Shown: positions 34,906-43,948, counted from the stretch's first letter. The stretch is DNA of 64,000 bases from Hyphomicrobiales bacterium (GCA_900471525.1 UCEZ01000032.1:81195-145194); one strand, 5' to 3'. Program-made: numbers and translations. Notes: generated by a model from the letters alone, not told the origin.

Positions 34906-35048
34906 TCTTTGCTCCTATTGATGTTGGGGCAGGGTTGCTCCGGAACGGCGGCGCCCAACAAGACCTGCCACCCCGTTTTGCTCTGTGAGAGAGCGAGCTA
35001 AAATAGTTATGTGTCGGCGACATAGTGACATTTAAGGCAAAAAATACG

Positions 35049-35495
35049 TCACCACTCTAATGGCATCTTAAACTTCCCGAGACGCTCCACTTCCATGGCA
35101 ATGTCGGCGACCGTGACCTTTGCCAATTCATCTTCGAGCGCCTTGCGCGCTAGCGTCAAGGTCGGCTGGATGGCCTCCAGAATGTTGCCGCCGACCGCGC
35201 AACTCTCACAGGGTGGTGTTCGGTGCAGCGAAAACAATTCGGTATCTTCGACGGCCTCATAAACGTCCAGTAGCCGGATCTTTTCCGCCGCTCTTGCCAA
35301 AAGTGCCCCACCACCCGCGCCGAGCTGCGACCGGGTGAGGCCGGCATCGCTCAGGCGCGACAGCAGCCCCCGGATGACAACCGGGCTGGTATTGGCGGAA
35401 TAGGCAACGTCTTCCGAACGCAGCGGCTTGCCGCCGCTGACCGCAAGTGCGGCAAGCGCGTGAACTGCGACGGCAAAGCGTGTACTGGTTGGCAT
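35049..35495 (-). CDS. Rrf2-family transcriptional regulator
   Basis: A 148-residue regulator. The N-terminal winged helix reads RFAVAVHALAALAVSGGKPLRSEDVAYSANTSPVVIRGLLSRL. Between the wing and the dimer helix it has PPCESCAVGG, only two Cys of the three that bind the Fe-S cluster in IscR, so it may sense redox state by thiol chemistry (as in YwnA/YwgB-like members) rather than Fe-S. The ATG at 35495 gives the family length; an upstream start is less likely because it runs into the promoter. It is divergent from the acyl-CoA operon. Confidence 0.85.
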   Translation of the reverse strand: MPTSTRFAVAVHALAALAVSGGKPLRSEDVAYSANTSPVVIRGLLSRLSDAGLTRSQLGAGGGALLARAAEKIRLLDVYEAVEDTELFSLHRTPPCESCAVGGNILEAIQPTLTLARKALEDELAKVTVADIAMEVERLGKFKMPLEW

Positions 35496-35520
35496 GACAA
35501 AATCCGATAGTGTGTCGCCG

Positions 35521-35549
35521 CTATTATTACATATTCTCGATACTGTCAA
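35521..35549 (-). promoter_or_regulatory. Sigma-70 promoter of the Rrf2 gene with overlapping operator
   Basis: On the minus strand TTGACA (35549-35544) and TAATAG (35526-35521) are separated by 17 bases, giving a start near 35513. The -35 lies in an 8-bp inverted repeat, ACTGTCAA at 35542-35549 and TTGACAGT at 35569-35576. The other arm supplies a TTGACA facing the acyl-CoA operon. An Rrf2 dimer bound here could shut both promoters. Confidence 0.6.
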
Positions 35550-35819
35550 ATGGGGCTCTTGCTGTCGCTTGACAGTTAAACGGGGTCTTCTTCACTTTGT
35601 GTGGTGAGATTATCGTGCGAGCGCGTGAAGCGCTTTTCAGGCGATGAGCATCACCTAGACGTCAGCGCTCTACGCACGAGCGTGCCGAAGACACGGAAGA
35701 AATCCGGCACAGGCGTACTCCCCGCCGCAGAACTCTCCAAGAAGAATGCACCGGCCGAAGCCATATTCCCACTCGTGTTTCATTCCGAGAAATCGGGACA
35801 ATCGAGCAGGAGAACGAGG

Positions 35820-37037
35820 ATGGCAGCAATCGCAACCATGGAAGACAAGAAGGCAAAGCCTTTGCCGGCGCCAAACAGCGACTTCTACCAGCTTGTCGAT
35901 GTTCTGACCCCTGATGAGTTGGCGGTGGTCAAGAAGGTGCGAGCCTACATGGAGACCAATGTTCAGCCGATTATCAACAAGTACTGGTCCAACGACGCGT
36001 TTCCTTTCGAGCTGCTGCCTTCCTTCAAGGAGCTTGGAATCGGCGGCCTCGGGTACGAGGGCTACGGTTGCGCCGGTGGAAGCCAGAAGCTTTTCGGCTT
36101 CGTTGCCATGGAGTTGGCCCGCGTCGATGCCTCGTTCTGCACCTTCTTCGGCGTGCACAGCGGCTTGGCAATGGGCTCGATCTATCTCGATGGATCGGAG
36201 GAGCAGAAGCAGAAATGGCTGCCTCCAATGGCCCGTTGGGAAAAGATCGGCTGCTTCGGCCTCACCGAGCCGCTGGTCGGTTCGGGCACGAGCGGTGGGC
36301 TGACCACCACCGCCAAGCGCGAAGGCGACACGTGGGTAATCAATGGCGAAAAACGCTGGATCGGTAACGCGACATGGTGCGACGTTTCGATCATCTGGGC
36401 GCGCGACCTCGCCGACAACCAGGTGAAGGGTTTCATCGTCGAGAACAAGTCGACGCCGGGATTCAGCGTCGAGAAAATCGAGCACAAGATCGCGCTCAAG
36501 GTCGTCCAGAACGGCGTCATAACGCTGAAGGATGTCCGGATATCGGAAGAAAACCGGCTGCAGAGCGGCAATTCGTTCCGCGATACCGCACGGGTGCTGC
36601 GGATGACGCGGTACATGGTTGGCTGGGCCTCGACCGGGATTCAAATGGGAGCCTTCGAGGCAACACTGAAATACACGCAGGAGCGTCTGCAGTTCGGCAA
36701 GCCGATCGCTTCGTTCCAGATGGTGCAGGATATCCTCGCCAAGATGCTCGCCAACGTGACCGCCTGCCAGTGCCTGATGGTCCGTCTGGCGCAGATGGAT
36801 GACGAAGGCAAGCTTGCCGACCATCACGCCTCATTGGCGAAGGCGTTCTGCACGGCAAAGTCACGCGAGACCGTGGCGTGGGGCCGCGAACTGCTCGGCG
36901 GTAACGGCATCGTCGCCGACTACAATCTCGCACGCTTCTTCGCGGACGCCGAAGCGCTCTACTCATACGAAGGCACCTATCAGATGCAGAATCTGATCGT
37001 GGGCAAAGCCATTACCGGGATCGGCGCATTCCTGTGA
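35820..37037 (+). CDS. Acyl-CoA dehydrogenase, glutaryl-CoA dehydrogenase-like clade
   Basis: A 405-residue FAD enzyme that inserts a double bond into an acyl-CoA. Motifs: CFGLTEPLVGSGTSGGLTTTAKREGDTWVINGEKRWIGNA for the FAD/substrate loop and SYEGTYQMQNLIVGKAITG at the C-terminus, whose Glu corresponds to the catalytic base of glutaryl-CoA dehydrogenase and plant ACX4-type enzymes. The ATG at 35820 follows GGAGAACGAGG; the longer frame upstream covers the promoter region. It is the first gene of a six-gene CoA-dependent operon. Confidence 0.87.
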   Translation: MAAIATMEDKKAKPLPAPNSDFYQLVDVLTPDELAVVKKVRAYMETNVQPIINKYWSNDAFPFELLPSFKELGIGGLGYEGYGCAGGSQKLFGFVAMELARVDASFCTFFGVHSGLAMGSIYLDGSEEQKQKWLPPMARWEKIGCFGLTEPLVGSGTSGGLTTTAKREGDTWVINGEKRWIGNATWCDVSIIWARDLADNQVKGFIVENKSTPGFSVEKIEHKIALKVVQNGVITLKDVRISEENRLQSGNSFRDTARVLRMTRYMVGWASTGIQMGAFEATLKYTQERLQFGKPIASFQMVQDILAKMLANVTACQCLMVRLAQMDDEGKLADHHASLAKAFCTAKSRETVAWGRELLGGNGIVADYNLARFFADAEALYSYEGTYQMQNLIVGKAITGIGAFL

Positions 37038-37079
37038 GCCCTCACCTTGCTCCCCCTTCCTAACAGGAGATTCATCATC

Positions 37080-37883
37080 ATGACTTCGGAAAGCGCGGGC
37101 CTCACGCTCGCAAACGTCCTCTATGGGAAGACGGGCAGCATCGCCTACATCACCGTCAATCGCCCGAAAGTCCTCAACGCCCTGAATACGCCGACATGGT
37201 CGGACTTGAGAACGGCCTTCGAAGATGCCCGGGACGACGACGCGGTGCGCGGCGTCATCCTGACAGGCGCCGGAGACAAGGCTTTTATCGCTGGCGCCGA
37301 CATCAGCGAACTCTCCGAGGTTTCGGCGTTCGAGGCTGAGCGGTCCAGCCGCTTTGGGCAGGAGGTGCTCGATCTCATCGAGAACCTCGGCAAGCCGGTG
37401 ATTGCCGCCGTGAACGGCTTCGCGCTCGGCGGGGGCTGCGAGACGGCGATGGCCTGCACCATCAGGATCGCGGTGGAGTCGGCGAAGTTTGGCCAGCCGG
37501 AAGTTTCGCTTGGTCTCGTCCCGGGCGGCGGCGGAACGCAGCGTCTCCCGCGACTGGTCGGCAAAGGGCGGGCTCTTCAACTCATCCTCTCAGGCGAGAT
37601 GATCACAGCGCAGGAGGCCTATCGCATCGGCCTGGTCAACGAGATCGTTCCGGCCGCCGGTCTGATCCAGCGCGCCGAGGCAATCCTCATGAAAATCGCC
37701 TCCAATGCTCCCATTGCCGTCAAGTTTGCGCTCGAGGCGGCAAACAAGGGGATGGAGACAAGCCAGAGCGGAGGCCTGCTGCTCGAGGCCTCCTACTTCG
37801 GGCTGTGCGCCGCAACCGAGGACAAGAAGGAGGGCACGTCCGCCTTCCTCGAAAAGCGTGCACCACAGTTCCGCGGACGGTGA
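37080..37883 (+). CDS. Enoyl-CoA hydratase/isomerase (crotonase family)
   Basis: A 267-residue crotonase. The oxyanion-hole segments are KAFIAGADISEL and GFALGGGCETAMACTIRIA; both catalytic Glu of enoyl-CoA hydratase are present (GGGCETAM and FGQPEVSLGLVPGGGGTQRLPRL). It should hydrate the enoyl-CoA made by the preceding dehydrogenase. It starts 42 bases after that gene with AGGAG upstream. The CoA transferase follows 35 bases later. Confidence 0.88.
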   Translation: MTSESAGLTLANVLYGKTGSIAYITVNRPKVLNALNTPTWSDLRTAFEDARDDDAVRGVILTGAGDKAFIAGADISELSEVSAFEAERSSRFGQEVLDLIENLGKPVIAAVNGFALGGGCETAMACTIRIAVESAKFGQPEVSLGLVPGGGGTQRLPRLVGKGRALQLILSGEMITAQEAYRIGLVNEIVPAAGLIQRAEAILMKIASNAPIAVKFALEAANKGMETSQSGGLLLEASYFGLCAATEDKKEGTSAFLEKRAPQFRGR

Positions 37884-37918
37884 CCCCGACGCACACGGCA
37901 ATTCAGAAAGGACAACCC

Positions 37919-39145
37919 ATGGCAGATGACAATATTTTCTCCGGACTGAAGGTGGTGGACTTGGCGAGCTTCATCGCGGGTCCGGGCGCGGCAGTGATCC
38001 TGTCCGATTTCGGCGCTGATGTGATCAAGGTCGAGCCGCCAACCGGCGACACCTGGCGAATTGGGTACAAGATTCCGCCGCAGCCGCGCGCAAAGGACAA
38101 CTATCCCTGGCACCTCAATAACCGGAACAAGCGCGGATTGGCGCTTGATCTGAAATCGCCCGAGGCGAGGGAAGTTCTGCGACGGCTGGTCGAGTGGGCC
38201 GACGTCCTGATCGTCAACACGCCGCACCCCGCTCGTGAAAAACTCAAGCTCGGCTATGAGGATGTCGCGCCGTGGAATCCGCGCCTGATCTATGCGGACG
38301 TGACCGGCTATGGCGACAATGGCCCTGATGCGCAGCTTCCGGGATTCGACATCACTGCCTATTGGGCACGAAGCGGCTTGCTGTCACTGACGCGAGATGC
38401 GGGTGCCCCGCCGACACTGCCGGTCGCGGGCAGCGGCGACCATTCGACGGCGGTCAGCCTCTATTCGGCGATCGTGACCGCACTCTACCGGCGGGAGCGC
38501 ACGGGCAAGGGTTCGTATGTCACGACTTCGTTGCTCGCCGCCGGCGTCTGGGCTTGCGCTGTCTCGACTCAGGCGGCACTTGCCGATGCCACATTCTTCC
38601 CGTTGCACGATCGCGCCAACCCGCCGAATGCGACCTTGAATGTCTATCGGGCGGCCGATGACACATGGTTTGTGATCGTGCTGACGCCCGACAAATGGTC
38701 GGCTCTGGTCAACGGGATTGGCCGCCCGGATCTCCTGGCGGATGCCCGGTTTGCCGACCCTGCAAAACAGGCCGCGAATTCAACACAGCTGACTGCGATC
38801 CTGGATCAAACGTTTTCCTCGCAGCCGATGGCGCACTGGCGCGATGTCTTCGAGCAAGCCCATCTCACCTTCGGCGTGGTGCGTGCACCCAGCGAAGTGA
38901 TCAAGGATCCGCAGCTCAGGGCGAACGACATCGTCGTTCCACTCGACGGCGCTGGCGGGAACCTCACGTTCACGATCAGCAGCCCTCTCCAGGTGCATGG
39001 CGTAGCCAAGGTCCCGGCCAGACGCGCTCCCGAACTCGGCGAACACAGCGAGGAGATCCTCAAACAACTCGGCTTCGACCCCAACGAGATCAACGGTCTA
39101 CACGCCAGCGGTGCCGTTCCGAAAGCACAAGGACGCGCTGCGTAG
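37919..39145 (+). CDS. CoA transferase family III (CaiB/BaiF type)
   Basis: A 408-residue CoA transferase. FSGLKVVDLASFIAGPGAAVILSDFGADVIKVEPPTGDTWR is the family N-terminus and YADVTGYGDNGPDAQLPGFDITAYWARSGL contains the conserved Asp that forms the acyl anhydride intermediate. It would load CoA onto a carboxylate substrate from a CoA donor. AAAGGACAA precedes the ATG. Having both a CoA transferase and an acyl-CoA ligase in one operon suggests two activation steps or CoA recycling from product to substrate. Confidence 0.87.
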   Translation: MADDNIFSGLKVVDLASFIAGPGAAVILSDFGADVIKVEPPTGDTWRIGYKIPPQPRAKDNYPWHLNNRNKRGLALDLKSPEAREVLRRLVEWADVLIVNTPHPAREKLKLGYEDVAPWNPRLIYADVTGYGDNGPDAQLPGFDITAYWARSGLLSLTRDAGAPPTLPVAGSGDHSTAVSLYSAIVTALYRRERTGKGSYVTTSLLAAGVWACAVSTQAALADATFFPLHDRANPPNATLNVYRAADDTWFVIVLTPDKWSALVNGIGRPDLLADARFADPAKQAANSTQLTAILDQTFSSQPMAHWRDVFEQAHLTFGVVRAPSEVIKDPQLRANDIVVPLDGAGGNLTFTISSPLQVHGVAKVPARRAPELGEHSEEILKQLGFDPNEINGLHASGAVPKAQGRAA

Positions 39146-39190
39146 AGCTAGGGCGACCGTGAAAGCCCTGAGCAGTGAAAGGAAAGATCC

Positions 39191-40135
39191 ATGACTGAAA
39201 CTTTCGCGACGACGTCGAAACCAACATCGGGCCGCAAGGACGCGGTTGAGCGACTGTTCGTCCTCGAGCTGAGTGGTGGTCGCATCCACGCGATGAGTCC
39301 AGACGGCTCCAGCCGGAAGGTCATCGTCGCCGACTGTCATCTTCCCGATGGCATCGCGGTCGATGTCGAGGCCGGCCATATCTATTGGACCAACATGGGG
39401 GTGCCCAACCTTAACGACGGTTCCATCGAGCGTGCCGACCTCGACGGCAGCAATCGCAAGGTCATCGTCCCTCCGGGCATCACGTTCACGCCAAAGCAGC
39501 TTCACCTCGAGAAGGGCAGCGGCAAGCTTTACTGGTGCGACCGCGAGGGCATGCGGGTGATGCGTGCAAATCTCGACGGCACGAACGTCGAGACGCTGGT
39601 GAAGACGGGCGAAGGCGACGACGACCGCCGCGACCCCACGAAGTGGTGCGTCGGAATCACAGTCGATCCCAATCGCGGGCAAATTTACTGGACACAGAAA
39701 GGTGCCGACAATTCCGGCCTCGGCCGCATCTTCCGTGCGGGCGTAGACATACCCAATGGCGAGGACGCCACCAGTCGAACGGACATCGAAGTATGGTTTG
39801 ACAACCTGCCCGAACCGATCGACCTCGAGCTCGATCTCGAAAACCGCGTCCTCTACTGGACGGATCGCGGCAATCCGCCGCTCGGCAATACGGTCAACCG
39901 CACCTCGATCGACGCGCCGGCCGGAAACGGACGTGCACCTGAAATCATCGTCAGCGATCTGATGGAAGGCATCGGTATCGCGCTCGACATTGCCGGCGAC
40001 CGGATGTTCGTCACCGACCTCGGCGGCTCGGTCTATTCTGCAAAGCTTGATGGCTCCGGGAAGCATGCGTTTCTCTTCGCCCAAGGCAACCTGTCCGGCG
40101 TCGCATACGCCGAAATCCCCTCAAAGGAGAATTGA
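39191..40135 (+). CDS. YWTD-type beta-propeller protein (SMP-30/LRE-like)
   Basis: A 314-residue beta-propeller. Four or five blades repeat the LDL-receptor-like YWTD motif: HIYWTNMG, KLYWCDREG, QIYWTQKG and VLYWTDRG. Most repeats are followed within about 15 residues by an Asp/Gly-Ser-x-R-K segment (LDGSNRKVI, LDGTNVETL). There is no signal peptide, so it is cytoplasmic. Related propellers act as lactonases (SMP-30) or as binding scaffolds. It sits between the CoA transferase and the hydroxyacyl-CoA dehydrogenase, spaced 45 and 2 bases. Its role in the pathway is unknown. Confidence 0.82.
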   Translation: MTETFATTSKPTSGRKDAVERLFVLELSGGRIHAMSPDGSSRKVIVADCHLPDGIAVDVEAGHIYWTNMGVPNLNDGSIERADLDGSNRKVIVPPGITFTPKQLHLEKGSGKLYWCDREGMRVMRANLDGTNVETLVKTGEGDDDRRDPTKWCVGITVDPNRGQIYWTQKGADNSGLGRIFRAGVDIPNGEDATSRTDIEVWFDNLPEPIDLELDLENRVLYWTDRGNPPLGNTVNRTSIDAPAGNGRAPEIIVSDLMEGIGIALDIAGDRMFVTDLGGSVYSAKLDGSGKHAFLFAQGNLSGVAYAEIPSKEN

Positions 40136-40137
40136 CC

Positions 40138-41091
40138 ATGGCTCATAGCAAGCCGATCTCTCAAGTGGCCATTATCGGTACCGGCGTCATCGGCGCGAGC
40201 TGGGCGGCGCTGTTCCTGGCAAAGGGCCTCGATGTCATGGCGACAGATGTCGCGCCGGACGCCGAAGCTTCGTTGAGACGCTTTGTTGACGGCGCCTGGC
40301 CCGCGCTCGAAAGACTGGGTCTCACTCCCGGCGCCTCTCCACTCCGACTGGTCTTCACGCCGGACTTGGCAGAGGCCGTGAAGGGTGCCGATCTCGTACA
40401 GGAAAACGGACCTGAGCGGATCGATTTCAAGAAGAAGCTCTATGGTGAACTCGACGAGCTGCTGCCCTTCGATACGATCATCGCGTCGAGCTCATCCGGT
40501 TTGACCATGAGCGAGATCCAGTCCGGTTGCCCGTTTTTCCCTGAGCGGTGCGTCATCGCGCATCCGTTCAATCCACCTCATCTGATCCCGTTGGTCGAGA
40601 TTGTCGGCGGAGCGAAGACGTCTGAGGATACGATCCGGCGCGCTTCTGAATTCTATACGGCTCTGGGCAAGCGAACTGTCCGCCTTCACAAGGAGGTGCC
40701 GGGACATGTTGCCAACCGGCTGCAAGCTGCCCTGGCCCGGGAGGTGTATCATCTGGTGGGCGAGGGCGTTGTCAGCGTCGCTGACGTCGACACCGCGCTC
40801 TGCTGGGGCCCCGGACTCCGGTGGGGCATCATGGGCCAGGTCCTCCTCAACCATCTCGGTGGTGGCCAAGGCGGCATGGAGCACTTCCTGGAGCAATTTA
40901 CCGGTCCTATGACGGCGTGGTGGAAGGTCCTGGGTTCACCGGAACTGACCCCGGAACTCCAGCAAAAGCTGATCGCAGGCGTTCATGCCGAGGTGGGTTC
41001 ACGCTCGATCGACGACCTGGCCGCAGAGCGGGACGAGGTCCTGCTTGGGCTTCTGGAATTGCGCAACAAGGCGGCTGAAACCGAGCGCTGA
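40138..41091 (+). CDS. 3-hydroxyacyl-CoA dehydrogenase family protein, L-carnitine dehydrogenase-like
   Basis: A 317-residue NAD-dependent dehydrogenase. The Rossmann motif is VAIIGTGVIGASWAALFLAKG and the catalytic His lies in CVIAHPFNPPHLIPLVEIVGG. The C-terminal helical domain contains GPGLRWGIMGQVLLNHLGGGQGG, a pattern I associate with L-carnitine dehydrogenase and L-gulonate dehydrogenase more than with 3-hydroxybutyryl-CoA dehydrogenase. Its own substrate may therefore be a free hydroxy acid. The ATG at 40138 lies two bases after the propeller stop. The ligase follows closely. Confidence 0.85.
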   Translation: MAHSKPISQVAIIGTGVIGASWAALFLAKGLDVMATDVAPDAEASLRRFVDGAWPALERLGLTPGASPLRLVFTPDLAEAVKGADLVQENGPERIDFKKKLYGELDELLPFDTIIASSSSGLTMSEIQSGCPFFPERCVIAHPFNPPHLIPLVEIVGGAKTSEDTIRRASEFYTALGKRTVRLHKEVPGHVANRLQAALAREVYHLVGEGVVSVADVDTALCWGPGLRWGIMGQVLLNHLGGGQGGMEHFLEQFTGPMTAWWKVLGSPELTPELQQKLIAGVHAEVGSRSIDDLAAERDEVLLGLLELRNKAAETER

Positions 41092-41118
41092 CGCATGACA
41101 TATCTCGAGGACGCCGCC

Positions 41119-42771
41119 ATGACCGGAAGGCTCATACCAACCACCAAATCCGCATATCAGTATCCACTGCTCATAAAGCAGCTATTGCATGCGCCGCTCC
41201 AGCAGGCGGCCGATCAGGTGGTCGTCTATCGTGACATGACTCGTTTCACATATCGCCAGTTGCGCGAGCGCGTCGGGCGACTCGCGTCCGGCCTTGCCAG
41301 CCTCGGGGTCACCGCCGGCGATACCGTCGGCGTGCTTGACTGGGACAGCAATCGTTTTCTGGAGGCCTACTTTGCCGTTCCAATGATGGGAGCTGTCTTG
41401 CAGACGGTGAACGTCCGTCTGTCGCCGGAACAGATCGCCTACACAATCAATCATGGGGGCTCGTCGGTACTTCTCGTCAACGACGACTTCGTCCCGGTCC
41501 TGGAAGGCATCAAGCAGCAACTGCCCAAGGTCAAGACGCTGATCCTGATGTCGGATCGAGCGGTACCCCAAACCGGCGGGCTTGCATTTGCTGGCGAATA
41601 TGAGGACCTCCTGCACGGCTCCTCGCCCGACTACAGCTTCCCGGATTTCGACGAGAACACACTTGCCACCACCTTTTATACGACCGGGACGACGGGTTTG
41701 CCGAAGGGCGTCTATTTCAGCCATAGACAACTGGTTCTGCATTCGCTCGCCGAAATGGCTTTCTTCGGCACCGCTGCGAAACAAGGCCGGTTTTGCCGCG
41801 ACGACGTCTATATGCCGATCACCCCGATGTTTCACGTGCACGCCTGGGGCTTTCCGTGGACGGCGACGCTTTCTGGCGTCAAGCAGGTGTATCCGGGGCG
41901 CTACGACCCCGCTTTGCTCGTCAAGCTGATCAAAACCGAAGGCGTAACCTTCACGCACGGCGTGCCGACGATCCTGCAAATGCTGCTTGGCGCGGCCACG
42001 GCGGCAAATACCGATCTCGCCGGCTTGAAGATGGTCGTTGGAGGTTCGGAACTGCCGAAGGCGCTCGCCAGGCAGGCGCTCTCGCTGGGCGTCGATATTT
42101 ATGCCGGCTACGGGATGTCGGAGAGTGCTCCGCTGCTTTGCCTGGCCCAGGTGAAATCCGCAGATCTTGCTGGTGACCTCGAGGAAGAGGTGGATATCCG
42201 AACCAAAGCCGGGATGTCCGCACCGCTGGTCGATATCCGCCTGGTCGACAGAGACCAGAATGAAGTACCTCATGACGGAAAAACGCCTGGCGAAGTCGTC
42301 GTGCGCGCGCCGTGGCTCACCCAGGGATATGTCGACAACCCCGAAGCATCCGAGCAGCTGTGGGCTGGCGGCTACCTGCACACCAGTGACATCGGTGTCA
42401 TTGAGCCTGATGGTTATCTTCGTATCGTCGACAGAATCAAGGACGTCATCAAGACCGGCGGCGAGTGGGTGTCATCGCTCCAAATCGAAGATCTCATTTC
42501 GCAGTGCAAGGGCGTGTCGGAAGCCGCTGTCATCGGCGTCAAGGATGACAAATGGGGCGAACGACCACTGGCGCTCGTTGTCAGGGATACCCAGACGGAC
42601 GGCGATCTCAGCGACACACAGATAAAGTCGCACCTGAAATCCTTCGCCGATGCCGGAGTGATTTCGAAGTTCGGCATTCCCGACACGATTCTGTTTGTCG
42701 AAGCGCTCCCCAAGACAAGCGTCGGGAAGTTCAACAAGAATGAACTCAGACAGAAATACAGCAAACTCTAG
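41119..42771 (+). CDS. Acyl-CoA ligase/synthetase (AMP-forming)
   Basis: A 550-residue ANL-superfamily ligase. Adenylation motifs are TTFYTTGTTGLPKGVYFSH (P-loop), GYGMSESAP, YLHTSDIGVIEPDGYLRIVDRIKDVIKTGGEWVSS, and the C-terminal catalytic Lys in PKTSVGKFNKNELR. The middle segment FHVHAWGFPW fits medium-chain or short aromatic fatty acid-CoA ligases. GAGG precedes the ATG at 41119; an ATG at 41095 would add eight residues. It ends the operon and is followed by a hairpin at 42788-42817. Confidence 0.88.
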   Translation: MTGRLIPTTKSAYQYPLLIKQLLHAPLQQAADQVVVYRDMTRFTYRQLRERVGRLASGLASLGVTAGDTVGVLDWDSNRFLEAYFAVPMMGAVLQTVNVRLSPEQIAYTINHGGSSVLLVNDDFVPVLEGIKQQLPKVKTLILMSDRAVPQTGGLAFAGEYEDLLHGSSPDYSFPDFDENTLATTFYTTGTTGLPKGVYFSHRQLVLHSLAEMAFFGTAAKQGRFCRDDVYMPITPMFHVHAWGFPWTATLSGVKQVYPGRYDPALLVKLIKTEGVTFTHGVPTILQMLLGAATAANTDLAGLKMVVGGSELPKALARQALSLGVDIYAGYGMSESAPLLCLAQVKSADLAGDLEEEVDIRTKAGMSAPLVDIRLVDRDQNEVPHDGKTPGEVVVRAPWLTQGYVDNPEASEQLWAGGYLHTSDIGVIEPDGYLRIVDRIKDVIKTGGEWVSSLQIEDLISQCKGVSEAAVIGVKDDKWGERPLALVVRDTQTDGDLSDTQIKSHLKSFADAGVISKFGIPDTILFVEALPKTSVGKFNKNELRQKYSKL

Positions 42772-43154
42772 CTGACTCCGCATTCACCGACCGGCCTTCT
42801 CGGACCGAAGGCGGTCGCGCTGCCGATCTCGCAGTCGGAATTTCGAAGGTGGGTTCGTGGCCGGTCACGGTTGACAGGACCACGGTGGCATGGGCGTTTC
42901 GAACGCGGCAAGCAGCATGCAAGGCTTGCCTAACGTAGCCCCGATATTCCAGGGCGCATCAAGATCGAACAGGTGTCGCCGGAAATACTGCCGATTGCCG
43001 TAGCATGTCCGTTATCGCCGGGAGTGGAGATTCAACATCGACGCTCGGAGCTGAAGCTCCGCGCGAATGACTTGCGCGCGATTTCGTTGGCTTCGGGGCG
43101 CCGCTGCGTGCGGTTGCGGTACTTGCCATGCTGCCGGCGCCGCGTGCATCGACG
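42772..43154. other. Gap between convergent genes, with a hairpin
   Basis: The segment 42788-42817 folds as CGACCG-g-CCTTC paired with GAAGG-CGGTCG around a 7-base loop, 16 bases after the ligase stop; no T-run follows. It likely marks the end of the acyl-CoA operon. No gene is seen in the rest up to the end of the AraC gene at 43155. Confidence 0.45.
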
Positions 43155-43709
43155 TCAGCGACGCCACAGGGTCTCGCGTTCGCGCCGCCAGTTCGCCGGG
43201 CTTTGGCCAAGGGCCTGCCTGAAGTGCTTGCACAAATGGGGTTGGTCGGCAAATCCGACGCTCAGAGCGATTTCGCTCAGCGAAGCAGGGCTGGTCAGCA
43301 TCAGGTGACAGGCTTCCTCGACCCGCCGCCTCACGACGTAGGCATGCGGCGATTCTCCGAATACTTGTTTGAAGGAGCGTGAGAAGTGCGCCGTGCTTCG
43401 CCGCGCGACGGCGCTGAGGTCACTCGCGTGGATGGTTCGGTGCAGGTTCCGGTCGATGAAAGATTGGACACGCGCTATCTGCCAGCCCGCCAGTCCACCC
43501 GTTCTGGAATCCTTAGCGCCTGACCGGCGCTCGACCTCCGACTGGAGGATGGACGACGCGGTGGCCAGCGATGTCTTTGCCGCCTCCTGATCATGCTCGA
43601 GCTCGCTTTTGGCTGCTTCAAGAAGCCGTGCGAGGCTGTTTGCCAGGGAACCAAACTCGATATCGGCTGGCGACGAAACATCGGCATCCTCGCTGTATGG
43701 CCTTTCCAT
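43155..43709 (-). CDS. AraC-family regulator, paralogue of the gene at 25.1-25.7 kb
   Basis: A 184-residue protein starting MERPYSEDADVSSPADIEFGSLA. It contains the same helical N-terminal part (LLEAAKSELEHDQEAAKTSLATASSILQSE) and double HTH (LSAVARRSTAHFSRSFKQVFGES; SLSEIALSVGFADQPHLCKHFRQALGQSPANWRRE) as the gene at 25143. By eye most residues are identical; the C-terminal tail is shorter. The two copies are inverted about 17.5 kb apart. The start overlaps the end region of a 62-residue membrane protein gene, suggesting coupling. Confidence 0.85.
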   Translation of the reverse strand: MERPYSEDADVSSPADIEFGSLANSLARLLEAAKSELEHDQEAAKTSLATASSILQSEVERRSGAKDSRTGGLAGWQIARVQSFIDRNLHRTIHASDLSAVARRSTAHFSRSFKQVFGESPHAYVVRRRVEEACHLMLTSPASLSEIALSVGFADQPHLCKHFRQALGQSPANWRRERETLWRR

Positions 43710-43710
43710 A

Positions 43711-43899
43711 TCAAAACCTCGCCAAATGTTCCGCGCCAGAAGTAGGGAGACCGGTAATTTCTCCGGGGTCCGGCGGCTCGCTTCCGGCGACCCAGAACGA
43801 CGCTGCCGACGCGCCCGTAAGCGCAAGGGCAATAACAATGGCCGTCACGGCAGACCGCCAATTCTTTCTCGGTTCGGCAATAGTGCTGATCGTCGTCAT
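43711..43899 (-). CDS. Small single-span membrane protein
   Basis: A 62-residue frame. A basic N-terminus (TTISTIAEPRKNWRS) is followed by one hydrophobic segment (AVTAIVIALALTGASAASFWVA) and a polar tail. The ATG at 43899 has GGAG six bases upstream on the minus strand. The stop lies one base before the AraC start, the spacing expected of a coupled pair. No family recognised. It could be a membrane partner or signal input for the regulator. Confidence 0.55.
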   Translation of the reverse strand: MTTISTIAEPRKNWRSAVTAIVIALALTGASAASFWVAGSEPPDPGEITGLPTSGAEHLARF

Positions 43900-43948
43900 T
43901 CCGGGCTCCAGACAAGGAAGATTGAACCGTTGTGTGCGCAGCACGGCG

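Noticed and set aside
43475..43915. 146-codon minus-strand frame overlapping the AraC and 62-residue genes
   Set aside because: Runs out of frame through the conserved AraC gene; composition is not protein-like.
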